64,000 nt of DNA from NCBI RefSeq assembly GCF_012911605.1, contig NZ_JAAMPT010000208.1, positions 310,001-374,000 on the forward strand. Reading direction: 5' to 3'. The notes under the pieces were generated by a model, which was given only the letters and a program-made list of their open reading frames with translations, was not told the DNA's origin and did not search any database. Below, one piece after another: positions 36,361 through 44,418 of this stretch. The position numbers were made by a program, and so were the translations under genes. Origin of the DNA: Flavobacterium solisilvae (GTDB lineage Bacteria > Bacteroidota > Bacteroidia > Flavobacteriales > Flavobacteriaceae). The stretch's first letter is position 1; the number at the start of each line of letters is the position of its first letter.

Positions 36361-38142
36361 TTAGTAGTTTAAAAAAATATTTTCCAGACTTTTAACGTCG
36401 ATTTTACAAATTTTTTGAAGTTCTTCCACCGTTCCATGTTCGATGAAAACATCAGGAATTCCAAGGACTTTTATCGATTTAGAATAGTTGTTTTCTGAAG
36501 CAAATTCAACTATGGCGGAACCAAATCCACCTTTTATTGTTCCGTCTTCAATAGTAATGATGTTTTCAAATGAATTGAAAATTTCATGCAACAGTTTTTG
36601 GTCCAAAGGTTTAATAAATCCAAAGGCATAATGTGCAATAGTTTCGGGTAGATTTAGATTTTTTAACGCCAAAGAAACATTATTCCCGATAAAACCAGTA
36701 GATAAAACAGCTGTTTTTGTTCCGTTTTTCAGCAAATTAGCTTTCCCAATTTCTATTTTCTCAAAACTTCCAGCTCCTAACTTCCAACTTCCAACTTCTA
36801 ACTTTCCTCTTCCGCGCGGATAACGAATCGCAATTGGATGTGGCAAACCTAACGATGCGGTATAAAGGATATTTTGCAAATCGAGTTCATCTTTTGGTGC
36901 ATAAATTATCATGTTTGGAATGCATCGCAGATAAGTAATATCAAAAACACCGTGATGTGTTGCGCCATCTTCACCAACAATTCCGGCTCGATCCAAACAG
37001 AAAATCACAGGCAAATTTTGCAAAGCCACATCGTGAATAACTTGGTCATAAGCACGTTGCAAAAAAGTAGAGTAGATGTTGCAAAAAACAATCATGCCTT
37101 GCGTTGCCATTCCTGCGGAAAGCGTAACAGCATGTTGTTCGGCAATTCCAACGTCAAAAGCTCTTTCGGGAAAAGCATCCATCATAAATTTCATCGAACT
37201 TCCGCTTGGCATTGCTGGTGTAATTCCGATTATTTTCGGATTATTTTTGGCTAATTCGACTAAAGTCAGACCAAAAACATCTTGAAATTTCATCGGTAAA
37301 TGTGCTTCCGATTTTGGAATAATTTCTCCAGTTTTTGCATCAAATTTTCCTGGTGCGTGATATTTTACTTGGTCTTTTTCGGCTTGTTCCAAACCTTTAC
37401 CTTTTGTGGTTACAATATGAAGAAATTTTGGACCTTTTATCTTTTTTAATCGCTCCAATTCCGAAATCAATTTGGGTAAATCATGACCGTCAATTGGACC
37501 GGAATAATCAAAATTCAACGATTTAATCATATTGTTTTGCTTCGGATTTTTTCCTTCTTTAACTGAAGTCAAATAGTGTTTCAAAGCACCAACACTTGGA
37601 TCAATTCCAATGGCATTATCGTTTAAAATAACCAATAAATTAGCATCTGTAACTCCGGCGTGATTTAAACCTTCAAAAGCCATTCCGCTCGCAATTGAAG
37701 CATCGCCAATCACCGCAATATGATGTTTGTTTTCGCCTTTAAGTTGCGAAGCAATTGCCATTCCCAAAGCTGCAGAAATTGAAGTAGAAGAATGACCAAC
37801 GCCAAACGTATCATAAATACTTTCGCTTCGTTTTGGAAAACCCGAAATGCCGTCAAGTTGACGGTTGGTATCAAACTTAGTTCTTCGTTCGGTTAAAATT
37901 TTATGACCATACGCTTGATGACCAACATCCCAAACCAATAAGTCATTTGGTGTGTCAAAAACATAATGCAACGCAATAGTCAATTCAACAACGCCAAGAC
38001 TTGCGCCAAGATGACCTTCTTTTACCGAAACAATATCAATAATAAATTCACGCAACTCTGTAGCCAAATCGGGTAATTCCGAAAGGGATAATTTTCGTAA
38101 ATCGGCTGGATTGTTGATGTTTTGTAAAAGATTGTTTTTCAT
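36361..38142 (-). CDS. dxs: 1-deoxy-D-xylulose-5-phosphate synthase
   Basis: Thiamine-diphosphate enzyme that condenses pyruvate and glyceraldehyde 3-phosphate in the first step of the MEP isoprenoid pathway. 593 aa. Visible: TPP/Mg motif GDASIASGMAFEGLNHAG with NDN, the catalytic Glu in GIAEQHAVTLSAGMA, and the C-terminal transketolase domain. A peptide of about 15 residues, KLEVGSWKLGAGSFE (about 445-459), sits after YPRGRG where relatives have a short loop; it is encoded by a tandem AAGTTGGAAGTTGG tract (36768-36808), see findings. Confidence 0.94.
   Translation of the reverse strand: MKNNLLQNINNPADLRKLSLSELPDLATELREFIIDIVSVKEGHLGASLGVVELTIALHYVFDTPNDLLVWDVGHQAYGHKILTERRTKFDTNRQLDGISGFPKRSESIYDTFGVGHSSTSISAALGMAIASQLKGENKHHIAVIGDASIASGMAFEGLNHAGVTDANLLVILNDNAIGIDPSVGALKHYLTSVKEGKNPKQNNMIKSLNFDYSGPIDGHDLPKLISELERLKKIKGPKFLHIVTTKGKGLEQAEKDQVKYHAPGKFDAKTGEIIPKSEAHLPMKFQDVFGLTLVELAKNNPKIIGITPAMPSGSSMKFMMDAFPERAFDVGIAEQHAVTLSAGMATQGMIVFCNIYSTFLQRAYDQVIHDVALQNLPVIFCLDRAGIVGEDGATHHGVFDITYLRCIPNMIIYAPKDELDLQNILYTASLGLPHPIAIRYPRGRGKLEVGSWKLGAGSFEKIEIGKANLLKNGTKTAVLSTGFIGNNVSLALKNLNLPETIAHYAFGFIKPLDQKLLHEIFNSFENIITIEDGTIKGGFGSAIVEFASENNYSKSIKVLGIPDVFIEHGTVEELQKICKIDVKSLENIFLNY
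36768..36808 (-). repeat. Tandem-word repeat inside dxs
   Basis: On the minus strand the tract reads as overlapping copies of AAGTTGGAAG/AAGTTAG (about four copies of a 7-10 base word). It keeps the dxs frame open and encodes LEVGSWKLGAGS. Confidence 0.75.
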
Positions 38143-38156
38143 TTGAAACTAAAAAA

Positions 38157-38164
38157 CAAAGTTA
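38157..38164 (-). promoter_or_regulatory. -7 box of dxs
   Basis: TAACTTTG on the minus strand, 14 bases before the ATG (38140-38142). Confidence 0.6.
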
Positions 38165-38169
38165 GGGTT

Positions 38170-39114
38170 TTAATAGTCAAATTTTGTAATTCTGATTAAT
38201 TCAATCGTATCAATTTTTGAAGTTGTTTTTTTTCGTAGTAACTTTTGTATAGTATCATTTGTAATATTCATTTCAATATCATAATAAAAAATTTGCTTTT
38301 TTCCTTCAAATTCAGCTGGATACCATTTTGGTGTTTTTTTTAGAACATTTATTAATTCATTTCCCGTTTCAAAGCCAATATCCTTTTTTACTTTAAAATC
38401 AATAAGTTCACCTGTTTTATTTACGGCAAATGAAACTACAATTTTTCCATTATTTTTAATGGCTTTTTTATGAATTATATAATTTTCTTTCACAAACTTA
38501 TACAATTTTTGAAATCCTCCAGCATACTCAGGATAGGCTGTTATTCCTGGCATTCCATAAATAGCGTCATCTTCATAGATTTGTTTAATTGTGTCGTTTT
38601 TTGTTATGATATTTTCGACGGCTTTATTTTTTTCACTAGAATTATTTTTCTTTTTAATTGTTTTTATAGGATTATTTGTTTTTTCTTTTTCATATTTATC
38701 GTTAATTGAATCTTTTGGAGGTAAAATGATACCAAGTGTTATTTTTGGTTCTTCTTCAATAATTTCAACACTATCAATTTTTTGTTTAGTTCCATTTGAA
38801 TTCTGACAACTAAATAAACTTGTTCCCATAGAAACCAATAATGCTAACATAAACATTTTATGAAAATGAACTTGCGAAAATAAAACTTGTTTCGGAACTC
38901 GAATAATAATAGAATTTAGTTGCTCATTTTTAAATCTTCCGCAAACGTTGCTATTTTCTCTCAAATAAGTTTTAATTTCCTCCGAATTCATTTTGGTAAA
39001 ATCAACAACTTCTGTTGTACATGTATTACAAAATCTTCCTTTTGAAGAAGGATTCATTTTATTCCAATCTTCATGACAAGGTTTTGGAACACTAACTTTA
39101 AACATATTTTCCAT
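38170..39114 (-). CDS. TonB-domain membrane protein with Cys-rich N-terminal motif
   Basis: 314 aa. The N-terminus holds KPCHEDWNKMNPSSKGRFC, then NTCTTEVVDFTKM: a Cys...Cys-x2-Cys motif (C13, C32, C35) often seen in Bacteroidota proteins and resembling a small zinc ribbon. One membrane helix (about 86-103) is followed by a Lys/Glu/Asn-rich spacer and a C-terminal TonB-like domain (about 195-290, with AYPEYAGGFQKLYKFVKENY). The layout, cytoplasmic metal-binding motif plus periplasmic TonB domain, suggests signalling or energy coupling. No TonB-receptor or ExbB/D genes are nearby. Divergent from tadA. Confidence 0.78.
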   Translation of the reverse strand: MENMFKVSVPKPCHEDWNKMNPSSKGRFCNTCTTEVVDFTKMNSEEIKTYLRENSNVCGRFKNEQLNSIIIRVPKQVLFSQVHFHKMFMLALLVSMGTSLFSCQNSNGTKQKIDSVEIIEEEPKITLGIILPPKDSINDKYEKEKTNNPIKTIKKKNNSSEKNKAVENIITKNDTIKQIYEDDAIYGMPGITAYPEYAGGFQKLYKFVKENYIIHKKAIKNNGKIVVSFAVNKTGELIDFKVKKDIGFETGNELINVLKKTPKWYPAEFEGKKQIFYYDIEMNITNDTIQKLLRKKTTSKIDTIELIRITKFDY

Positions 39115-39162
39115 AATTGAATTGTTGATAATACATTTATAACGAAAATCATTCTAAAATAG

Positions 39163-39170
39163 TATTTTTG
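39163..39170 (+). promoter_or_regulatory. -7 box of tadA, 4 bases before the ATG
   Basis: Perfect TATTTTTG followed by TTTT and ATG. Predicts a leaderless transcript, as for ruvB. Confidence 0.65.
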
Positions 39171-39174
39171 TTTT

Positions 39175-39621
39175 ATGGAAAGTCCTTTTACCGACGAATA
39201 TTTTATGAAAAAAGCGTTGCAAGAAGCCGAAATGGCTTTTGAGCAAGGCGAAATTCCTGTTGGTGCTGTTATTGTTATCGACAATAAAGTTATTGCCAGA
39301 AGTTATAATTTAACCGAAATGCTCAATGATGTTACTGCGCATGCCGAAATGCAAGCCATAACTTCGGCGGCGAATTATATTGGTGGAAAATATTTGAAAG
39401 GTTGTACATTGTATGTTACACTTGAACCATGCCAAATGTGTGCCGGTGCGTTGTATTGGAGCCAAATTTCGAAAATTGTTTTTGGCGCACGCGATGAACA
39501 ACGTGGTTTCATGACTCTGGGAACTCAATTACATCCAAAAACAGAAGTAAAATTTGGTGTTTTGGCAAAAGAAGCATCAGAGTTAATGATTCGTTTTTTT
39601 GCACAAAGAAGAAAAAAATAA
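39175..39621 (+). CDS. tadA: tRNA-adenosine(34) deaminase TadA
   Basis: Converts A34 to inosine in tRNA-Arg(ACG). 148 aa. Zinc/catalytic motifs HAEMQAI and PCQMCAGAL are intact; the N-terminal SPFTDEYFMKKALQEAEMAF aligns with known TadA starts, which supports the ATG at 39175 even though the promoter lies just before it. Unlike the deaminase at 19832, it has the tRNA-type DEQRGFM region. Confidence 0.93.
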   Translation: MESPFTDEYFMKKALQEAEMAFEQGEIPVGAVIVIDNKVIARSYNLTEMLNDVTAHAEMQAITSAANYIGGKYLKGCTLYVTLEPCQMCAGALYWSQISKIVFGARDEQRGFMTLGTQLHPKTEVKFGVLAKEASELMIRFFAQRRKK

Positions 39622-39682
39622 TCTACCTTTAGCATACTATTTAGTAGTTATTCACGTTTTACTGTAAATCAATTTGATCAAT

Positions 39683-40441
39683 ATGGAAAAAATTAAATCT
39701 TCGATAATTATTGGTGCAGCCATAATTATAACCGCTTGGATTTTGGGAAAATCATTTCAAAACCGCAATCAAAATCTAGATTCAATATCAGTAATTGGTT
39801 TAGGAACAAAAGATTTTGTTTCGGACGAAATTCTTTGGTCGGGTAGTTTTAATGCACAAAGTATGGATATTAAAACGGCTTATAATAAAATAGTATCTGA
39901 CCAAAAAATAGTACGTGATTTTTTTATTTCCAAAGGATTTAAAACCAATGAATTTAGCTTTGGAGCAGTAAATTTTCAAAAAAAGTTCAAAGAAATTAGA
40001 AGTGAAAATAATGAAAACAGCTATCAAACGCGATACGAACAAGTTTTTGATGGTTATGAAGCAACACAAACCATTTCTTTTTCGGCAAAGAAAAATCCAA
40101 GCTTGATGAAACGCATCGAGGATGTTTCAGGTAAAACATCAGAATTGGTTAATTCAGGAATTGAATTGTCATCCAATTCCATTCAATATACTTTTTCGGG
40201 CTTGTCAAGTTTAAAGCAAAGTTTGATTGAAAATGCTACTAAAGATGCCAACGAAAGAGCGTCAAAAATTGTAAAAACAGCCGATGGAAGTTTGGGTAAA
40301 TTAAAACGTGCTAGTATGGGTGTTTTTCAAATAACTGGTCAAGGCTCAACCGAAGACGATAGTTATGGCGGAATAAATGACACCTATAGCAAAAATAAAA
40401 CCGCTCGAATTACAGTTAGATTGGAATACGAGTTGGATTAA
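39683..40441 (+). CDS. SIMPL-domain (DUF541) protein
   Basis: 252 aa. An N-terminal membrane anchor (about 5-22), then a SIMPL/DUF541 domain with the typical ISVIGLGTKDF start, YNKIVSDQKIV helix, the QTISF strand and the ENATKDANERASKI helix. Members are periplasmic and oligomerise; roles are mostly unknown. The ATG at 39683 is preferred over a TTG three codons earlier. It runs 61 bases behind tadA and ends at a terminator shared with rng. Confidence 0.82.
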   Translation: MEKIKSSIIIGAAIIITAWILGKSFQNRNQNLDSISVIGLGTKDFVSDEILWSGSFNAQSMDIKTAYNKIVSDQKIVRDFFISKGFKTNEFSFGAVNFQKKFKEIRSENNENSYQTRYEQVFDGYEATQTISFSAKKNPSLMKRIEDVSGKTSELVNSGIELSSNSIQYTFSGLSSLKQSLIENATKDANERASKIVKTADGSLGKLKRASMGVFQITGQGSTEDDSYGGINDTYSKNKTARITVRLEYELD

Positions 40442-40461
40442 TTTTTGAAATATTACAAAAT

Positions 40462-40498
40462 AAAAAAACCGTCTTGTTAAAAACGAGACGGTTTTTTT
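40462..40498. terminator. Terminator between the SIMPL gene and rng
   Basis: AAAAAAACCGTCT / AGACGGTTTTTTT stem with loop around GTTAAAAAC; the A-run and T-run make it bidirectional for the convergent genes. Confidence 0.87.
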
Positions 40499-40500
40499 AT

Positions 40501-42045
40501 TTATTCTTTAATTTTTTTTCCTTGTTCGTCATAAAAATGATATTCAAGGTACGTGTAAGCGTCACGAGGTATGATTTTCACCCATTTTTTATGTTCAAAG
40601 AACCACTTTGAACGTAATGATGGAAAACCTTTGGTAAGGTATGCTGCCACAAAAGGATGAACGTTTAGTTTTATTTTTTTGTGGTCTTTAATGATTTTTT
40701 CTAATGCAAAAGAAATTTTGTCAATAATTTGGATTGGCGCATCGATATCGCTTGCCAAATTATTAGGGTTTTCTTCTCTTGTTTCGATATTTACTTCTGG
40801 TCTTACGCGTTGACGAGTGATTTGGACTAATCCAAATTTACTTGGCGGTAAGATTTTATGTTTGGCTTTATCATCGCTCATTTCTTCTTTTAAGAAGTTG
40901 TACAGTGTTTGGCGGTTTTCAGAATTTTGCATATCGATAAAATCGATAACAATAATTCCTCCCATATCGCGAAGTCTTAATTGACGTGCAATTTCGGCAG
41001 CGGCAATTAGGTTTACTTCTAATGCTGTGTCTTCTTGGCTGGAAGCTTTGTTGGAACGGTTTCCGCTGTTTACGTCGATAACGTGAAGTGCTTCGGTGTG
41101 TTCAATAATCAGATACGCACCTTTGCTCATGGAAACGGTTCTTCCAAATGAGGTTTTTATTTGTCTTTCGATGTGGTATTTTTCGAATAATGGTACATCT
41201 TTGGACTGATAAAACTTTACGATTTTTTGTTTCTCCGGAGCTATTTCGGCTAAATAGTCCTTTGTTTCTTGGTACAACTCTTCGTCATCTGTTTGAATAC
41301 TGGTGAAAGTATCATTGAATACATCTCTTAGTATTGATGAAGCTTTATTTAGCTCGCCTAATACTTTTGACGGATGATGAGCAGTTGGTAATTTTTTACA
41401 CATTGCAGTCCATCTATTCATTAAGTTCTGCAAATCTTTTTCTAATTCGATAGTGCTTTTGCCTTCGGCTACTGTTCTCACAATAACGCCAAAACCTTTT
41501 GGTTTGACTGCTTGTACTAGTTTTTTTAATCGGTCTTTTTCTTCTTTTGATTCTATTTTTTGCGAAATAGAAACTCGGTCAGAAAACGGAACTAACACTA
41601 CAAATCGTCCGGCAAAGGAAAGCTCTGCGCTTATTCTTGGACCTTTGGTAGAAATAGGTTCTTTTACGACTTGAACTAATACGGATTGATTGGCGCTAAG
41701 AATATCGGTTATAGCACCGTTTTTATCAATCTCTTTTTCAAACTGAAAGTTTTTTAGGGAGAAATCTTTTAGTTTACCTGCGCTTACAAGTTTTATGAAT
41801 TTCAAATAAGAAGCTAAACTCGGACCAAGATCGTGATAGTGTAAAAAGGCATCTTTTTCATAGCCAACGTTTACAAAAGCAGCGTTTAGTCCGGCAACTG
41901 GTTTTCTAATTTTTGCAATAAATATATCGCCAACTTGAAAGTTGCTTGTTTCTTCTTGTTTGTGTAATTCAATTAGTTTTCCATCTTTTAATAAGGCAAA
42001 ATCTACAGCATCTTCACCACTACGGATGATTAATTCTTTATTCAT
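40501..42045 (-). CDS. rng: Ribonuclease G/E family endoribonuclease
   Basis: RNase G/E-type enzyme that processes rRNA and mRNA. 514 aa: an S1 domain near the N-terminus (FQVGDIFIAKIRKPVAGLNAAFVNVG region), the catalytic core with metal-binding Asp in HVIDVNSGN and IIVIDFIDM, and SKGAYLIIEHTEALH between. It lacks the long RNase E C-terminal scaffold, so RNase G is the better name. The genes upstream on the same strand are the 30-residue basic protein and HU, a synteny common in Bacteroidota. Confidence 0.92.
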   Translation of the reverse strand: MNKELIIRSGEDAVDFALLKDGKLIELHKQEETSNFQVGDIFIAKIRKPVAGLNAAFVNVGYEKDAFLHYHDLGPSLASYLKFIKLVSAGKLKDFSLKNFQFEKEIDKNGAITDILSANQSVLVQVVKEPISTKGPRISAELSFAGRFVVLVPFSDRVSISQKIESKEEKDRLKKLVQAVKPKGFGVIVRTVAEGKSTIELEKDLQNLMNRWTAMCKKLPTAHHPSKVLGELNKASSILRDVFNDTFTSIQTDDEELYQETKDYLAEIAPEKQKIVKFYQSKDVPLFEKYHIERQIKTSFGRTVSMSKGAYLIIEHTEALHVIDVNSGNRSNKASSQEDTALEVNLIAAAEIARQLRLRDMGGIIVIDFIDMQNSENRQTLYNFLKEEMSDDKAKHKILPPSKFGLVQITRQRVRPEVNIETREENPNNLASDIDAPIQIIDKISFALEKIIKDHKKIKLNVHPFVAAYLTKGFPSLRSKWFFEHKKWVKIIPRDAYTYLEYHFYDEQGKKIKE

Positions 42046-42065
42046 GTTGTAAATTTTTATCCATG

Positions 42066-42275
42066 TTTGAAATTAGAAATATGAATTTAGAAGTTAGAAA
42101 TGATTTCTAAATTATAATTTCTGAATTCTGAATTTTCAAAACACAGATGGATTAAACATTTTAAACAGGTATTTTGTTACCCGGTGGAATTAATATTAAA
42201 TTTTTTGATATTAAATATTAGATTTATGCAACTACATTTATATCTAATATCTAATATTTTAAATCTAAAATTCCA
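42066..42275. repeat. Word-repeat-rich intergenic region upstream of rng
   Basis: No gene is visible in 42046-42290. The stretch is composed of overlapping words: GAAATTAGAAAT/GAAGTTAGAAAT and TTCTAAATTATAATTTCTGAATTCTGAATT, then GATATTAAATATTAGAT facing ATCTAATATCTAATAT, an inverted repeat with a loop near ATGCAACTACATT. The TCTAATAT words recur at 34002-34030 before dgt. Confidence 0.7.
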
Positions 42276-42290
42276 TTTCAATGAACGTTT

Positions 42291-42329
42291 AAAAAGAAAA
42301 AAAGTAGTTTAGAACTACTTTTTCTTTTT
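42291..42329. terminator. Hairpin at the end of the small basic gene
   Basis: AAGTAGTT/AACTACTT stem with loop TAG, flanked by A-rich and T-rich arms that extend the pairing. It overlaps the last codons of the 30-residue gene (stop at 42315-42317) and would terminate minus-strand transcription. Confidence 0.75.
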
Positions 42330-42407
42330 GTGACGGTTAGCTCTCGCTCTTTTTTTACGTTTGTGCGTTGCTACCTTATGTCTCTTTCTTTTTTTACCAC
42401 TTGGCAT
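42315..42407 (-). CDS. 30-residue highly basic protein, probably ribosome-associated
   Basis: ATG at 42407, stop at 42315. The 30 residues start MPSGKKRKRHK and end KKKK; 17 are Lys or Arg and 3 are His. Such composition with no hydrophobic core is typical of tiny ribosomal proteins that thread into rRNA. It lies between HU and rng on the same strand, is 31 bases after HU, and ends in a terminator hairpin. I recall the same MPSGKKRKRHK protein in this place in many Bacteroidota, annotated as hypothetical. Ribosomal assignment is inference. Confidence 0.8.
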   Translation of the reverse strand: MPSGKKRKRHKVATHKRKKRARANRHKKKK

Positions 42408-42438
42408 ACTTTAAGATTTAGTGATTAATAAATAAGTT

Positions 42439-42732
42439 TTATACTGCTACTTCAGTATTAGTTTTTACTGATTCTACAAATACTTTAGCAGGTTTAAATG
42501 CAGGAATGTTATGAGCAGGAATCTTGATTGTTGTATTTTTTGAAATGTTTCTTCCAGTTTTTTCAGCTCTTGTTTTGATGATGAAACTACCAAAACCTCT
42601 TAAATAAACATTATCACCAGTTTCTAATGAAGTTTTTACTTCTTCCATAAATGCTTCAACTGTTGCTTGAACATCTCCTTTTTCAAGACCTAATTTTTCT
42701 GAAATCTTCGCTACGATATCTGCTTTCGTCAT
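42439..42732 (-). CDS. HU-family DNA-binding protein
   Basis: Nucleoid protein that bends DNA as a dimer. 97 aa, slightly longer than E. coli HU. Features: TKADIVAKISEKLG start, the beta-arm with LRGFGSFIIKTRAEKTGRN and the conserved Pro in KIPAHNIPAFKPAKVF. Own promoter at 42775-42782, divergent from mutY. Confidence 0.94.
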   Translation of the reverse strand: MTKADIVAKISEKLGLEKGDVQATVEAFMEEVKTSLETGDNVYLRGFGSFIIKTRAEKTGRNISKNTTIKIPAHNIPAFKPAKVFVESVKTNTEVAV

Positions 42733-42774
42733 TTTCTTTCGTATTTAATATTATGTGTAATAATTTTGAGGTTG

Positions 42775-42782
42775 CAAATATA
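42775..42782 (-). promoter_or_regulatory. -7 box of the HU gene
   Basis: TATATTTG on the minus strand, 42 bases before the ATG at 42732. Confidence 0.65.
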
Positions 42783-42840
42783 TGAATTAAAAAAACAATA
42801 TTTCAAGCATAATCTATTAAAATTTAATCACATAAAGATT

Positions 42841-42848
42841 TATTTTTG
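42841..42848 (+). promoter_or_regulatory. -7 box of mutY
   Basis: Perfect TATTTTTG, 17 bases before the ATG at 42866. Confidence 0.65.
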
Positions 42849-42865
42849 TCAACCACTTTTTTGCT

Positions 42866-43933
42866 ATGAAATTTTCTAATTCTTTAATACAATGGTATTT
42901 ACAAAATAAGCGAGATTTGCCTTGGCGAAATTCGACTAACCCATACCATATTTGGCTATCGGAAATTATGCTTCAACAAACGCGAGTTGCGCAAGGTTTG
43001 CCTTATTTTTTACGATTTACCGAAGCTTTTCCAACCGTTTTTGACCTTGCAAATGCTAATGAAGAACAAGTTTTAAAATTGTGGCAAGGTTTGGGTTATT
43101 ATTCTCGTGCTCGAAATTTGCATAAAACAGCTCAATTTATAGCTTTTGAACTCGATGGAATTTTTCCTGCTACGTATAAAGATTTGCTAAAACTAAAAGG
43201 CGTTGGCGAATATACCGCAGCAGCAATTGCTTCATTTGTTTACAACGAAAATGTTCCAGTAGTTGATGGAAATGTGTTTCGGGTTTTAGCGCGATATTTT
43301 GATGTAGAAACCGATATTGCTTCGGCTGGAGCCAAAAAAGAATTTACGCAACTTGCCTCTGAATTACTTCCAAAGGGAAAAGCAAATGTTTACAATCAAG
43401 CCATCATGGAATTTGGCGCACTGCAATGTGTTCCAAAAAATCCCGATTGTACCAATTGTGTTTTAAACGATAGTTGCATCGCTTTGCAAAAGAAAAAAGT
43501 AGCTCAACTTCCAGTGAAATTGAAGAAGACAAAAGTTACCAATCGATTTTTTAACTATTTGATTTTTTCTGACGAAGAATCGAATACTATTATAAGTAAA
43601 CGAACGGCAAAAGGAATTTGGCACAATTTATATGAATTTCCGCTGATAGAAACTGACGATTTGATTCCTGAAAACGAAATGGTTGAGGTAATCAAGAATC
43701 AAGCATTTATTTCCAATGAAATTGTTGAGGTTACATTATGCAATCCCGAAGCTATTTTGCATAAATTATCACATCAGCATTTAACTATTCGGTTTTGGGA
43801 AGTTAAGGTTCAAGGTAAAATCAGTGATAGTTTGACCTATGAATCTGCTAAAGCGATGCCGTTTCCAATTGTAATTTTTAATTTTATTTCAAAATTTTGG
43901 GTTGATTCTCAAAAAATCACTAAATTTGATTGA
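42866..43933 (+). CDS. mutY: A/G-specific adenine glycosylase MutY
   Basis: Removes adenine mispaired with 8-oxoguanine. 355 aa: helix-hairpin-helix LLKLKGVGEYTAAAIASF, catalytic Asp in VVDGNVFRVLARY, and the [4Fe-4S] loop C-x6-C-x2-C-x5-C in CVPKNPDCTNCVLNDSC. The C-terminal third is a NUDIX-like 8-oxoG recognition domain. Its stop codon lies 14 bases before the ssb ATG; the two are cotranscribed. Confidence 0.95.
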   Translation: MKFSNSLIQWYLQNKRDLPWRNSTNPYHIWLSEIMLQQTRVAQGLPYFLRFTEAFPTVFDLANANEEQVLKLWQGLGYYSRARNLHKTAQFIAFELDGIFPATYKDLLKLKGVGEYTAAAIASFVYNENVPVVDGNVFRVLARYFDVETDIASAGAKKEFTQLASELLPKGKANVYNQAIMEFGALQCVPKNPDCTNCVLNDSCIALQKKKVAQLPVKLKKTKVTNRFFNYLIFSDEESNTIISKRTAKGIWHNLYEFPLIETDDLIPENEMVEVIKNQAFISNEIVEVTLCNPEAILHKLSHQHLTIRFWEVKVQGKISDSLTYESAKAMPFPIVIFNFISKFWVDSQKITKFD

Positions 43934-43947
43934 ATTTAAACTTCATA

Positions 43948-44379
43948 ATGATGAATGGAACTTTAAATAAAGTAATGTTAATTGGTCACCTTGGCGATGA
44001 TGTGAAGATGCATTATTTCGAAGGTGGAAATTGTATTGGTCGATTTCCATTGGCTACTAACGAAGTTTATATCAATAAACAAACCAACGAAAAAATCACT
44101 TCTACCGAATGGCATAACCTTGTTGTTCGAAATAAAGCCGCCGAAATTTGTGAAAAATATTTATCCAAAGGCGACAAAATATATGTTGAAGGCAGAATAA
44201 AATCGCGCCAATGGCAAGCCGAAGACGGAACAACAAAATACACTACCGAAATTCAGGTAACCGAGTTTACATTTTTAACTACCAAAAAAGATGTAGAAGG
44301 AATTAAGCAGAATCATGCTTCTGAACCTAAAAACACTAACTTTGAAGCGTCAAGTCCTGAAAACGATTTGCCGTTTTAA
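43948..44379 (+). CDS. ssb: Single-stranded DNA-binding protein
   Basis: OB-fold ssDNA-binding protein, 143 aa. MNGTLNKVMLIGHLGDD and TEWHNLVVRNKAAEICEKYLSKGDKIYVEGR are standard SSB. The C-terminal tip ENDLPF is the partner-binding acidic tail. The ATG at 43948 (or the next codon, also ATG) is chosen over a TTG at 43930. It is followed by gldD after 39 bases. Confidence 0.94.
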   Translation: MMNGTLNKVMLIGHLGDDVKMHYFEGGNCIGRFPLATNEVYINKQTNEKITSTEWHNLVVRNKAAEICEKYLSKGDKIYVEGRIKSRQWQAEDGTTKYTTEIQVTEFTFLTTKKDVEGIKQNHASEPKNTNFEASSPENDLPF

Positions 44380-44418
44380 AAAACCTTTTACATTCAGATT
44401 TTTTGCCTTACACATTTT

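Noticed and set aside
39054-39284. Antisense ORF spanning the TonB-protein/tadA divergent region
   Set aside because: Overlaps the start of tadA and its promoter; no homology.
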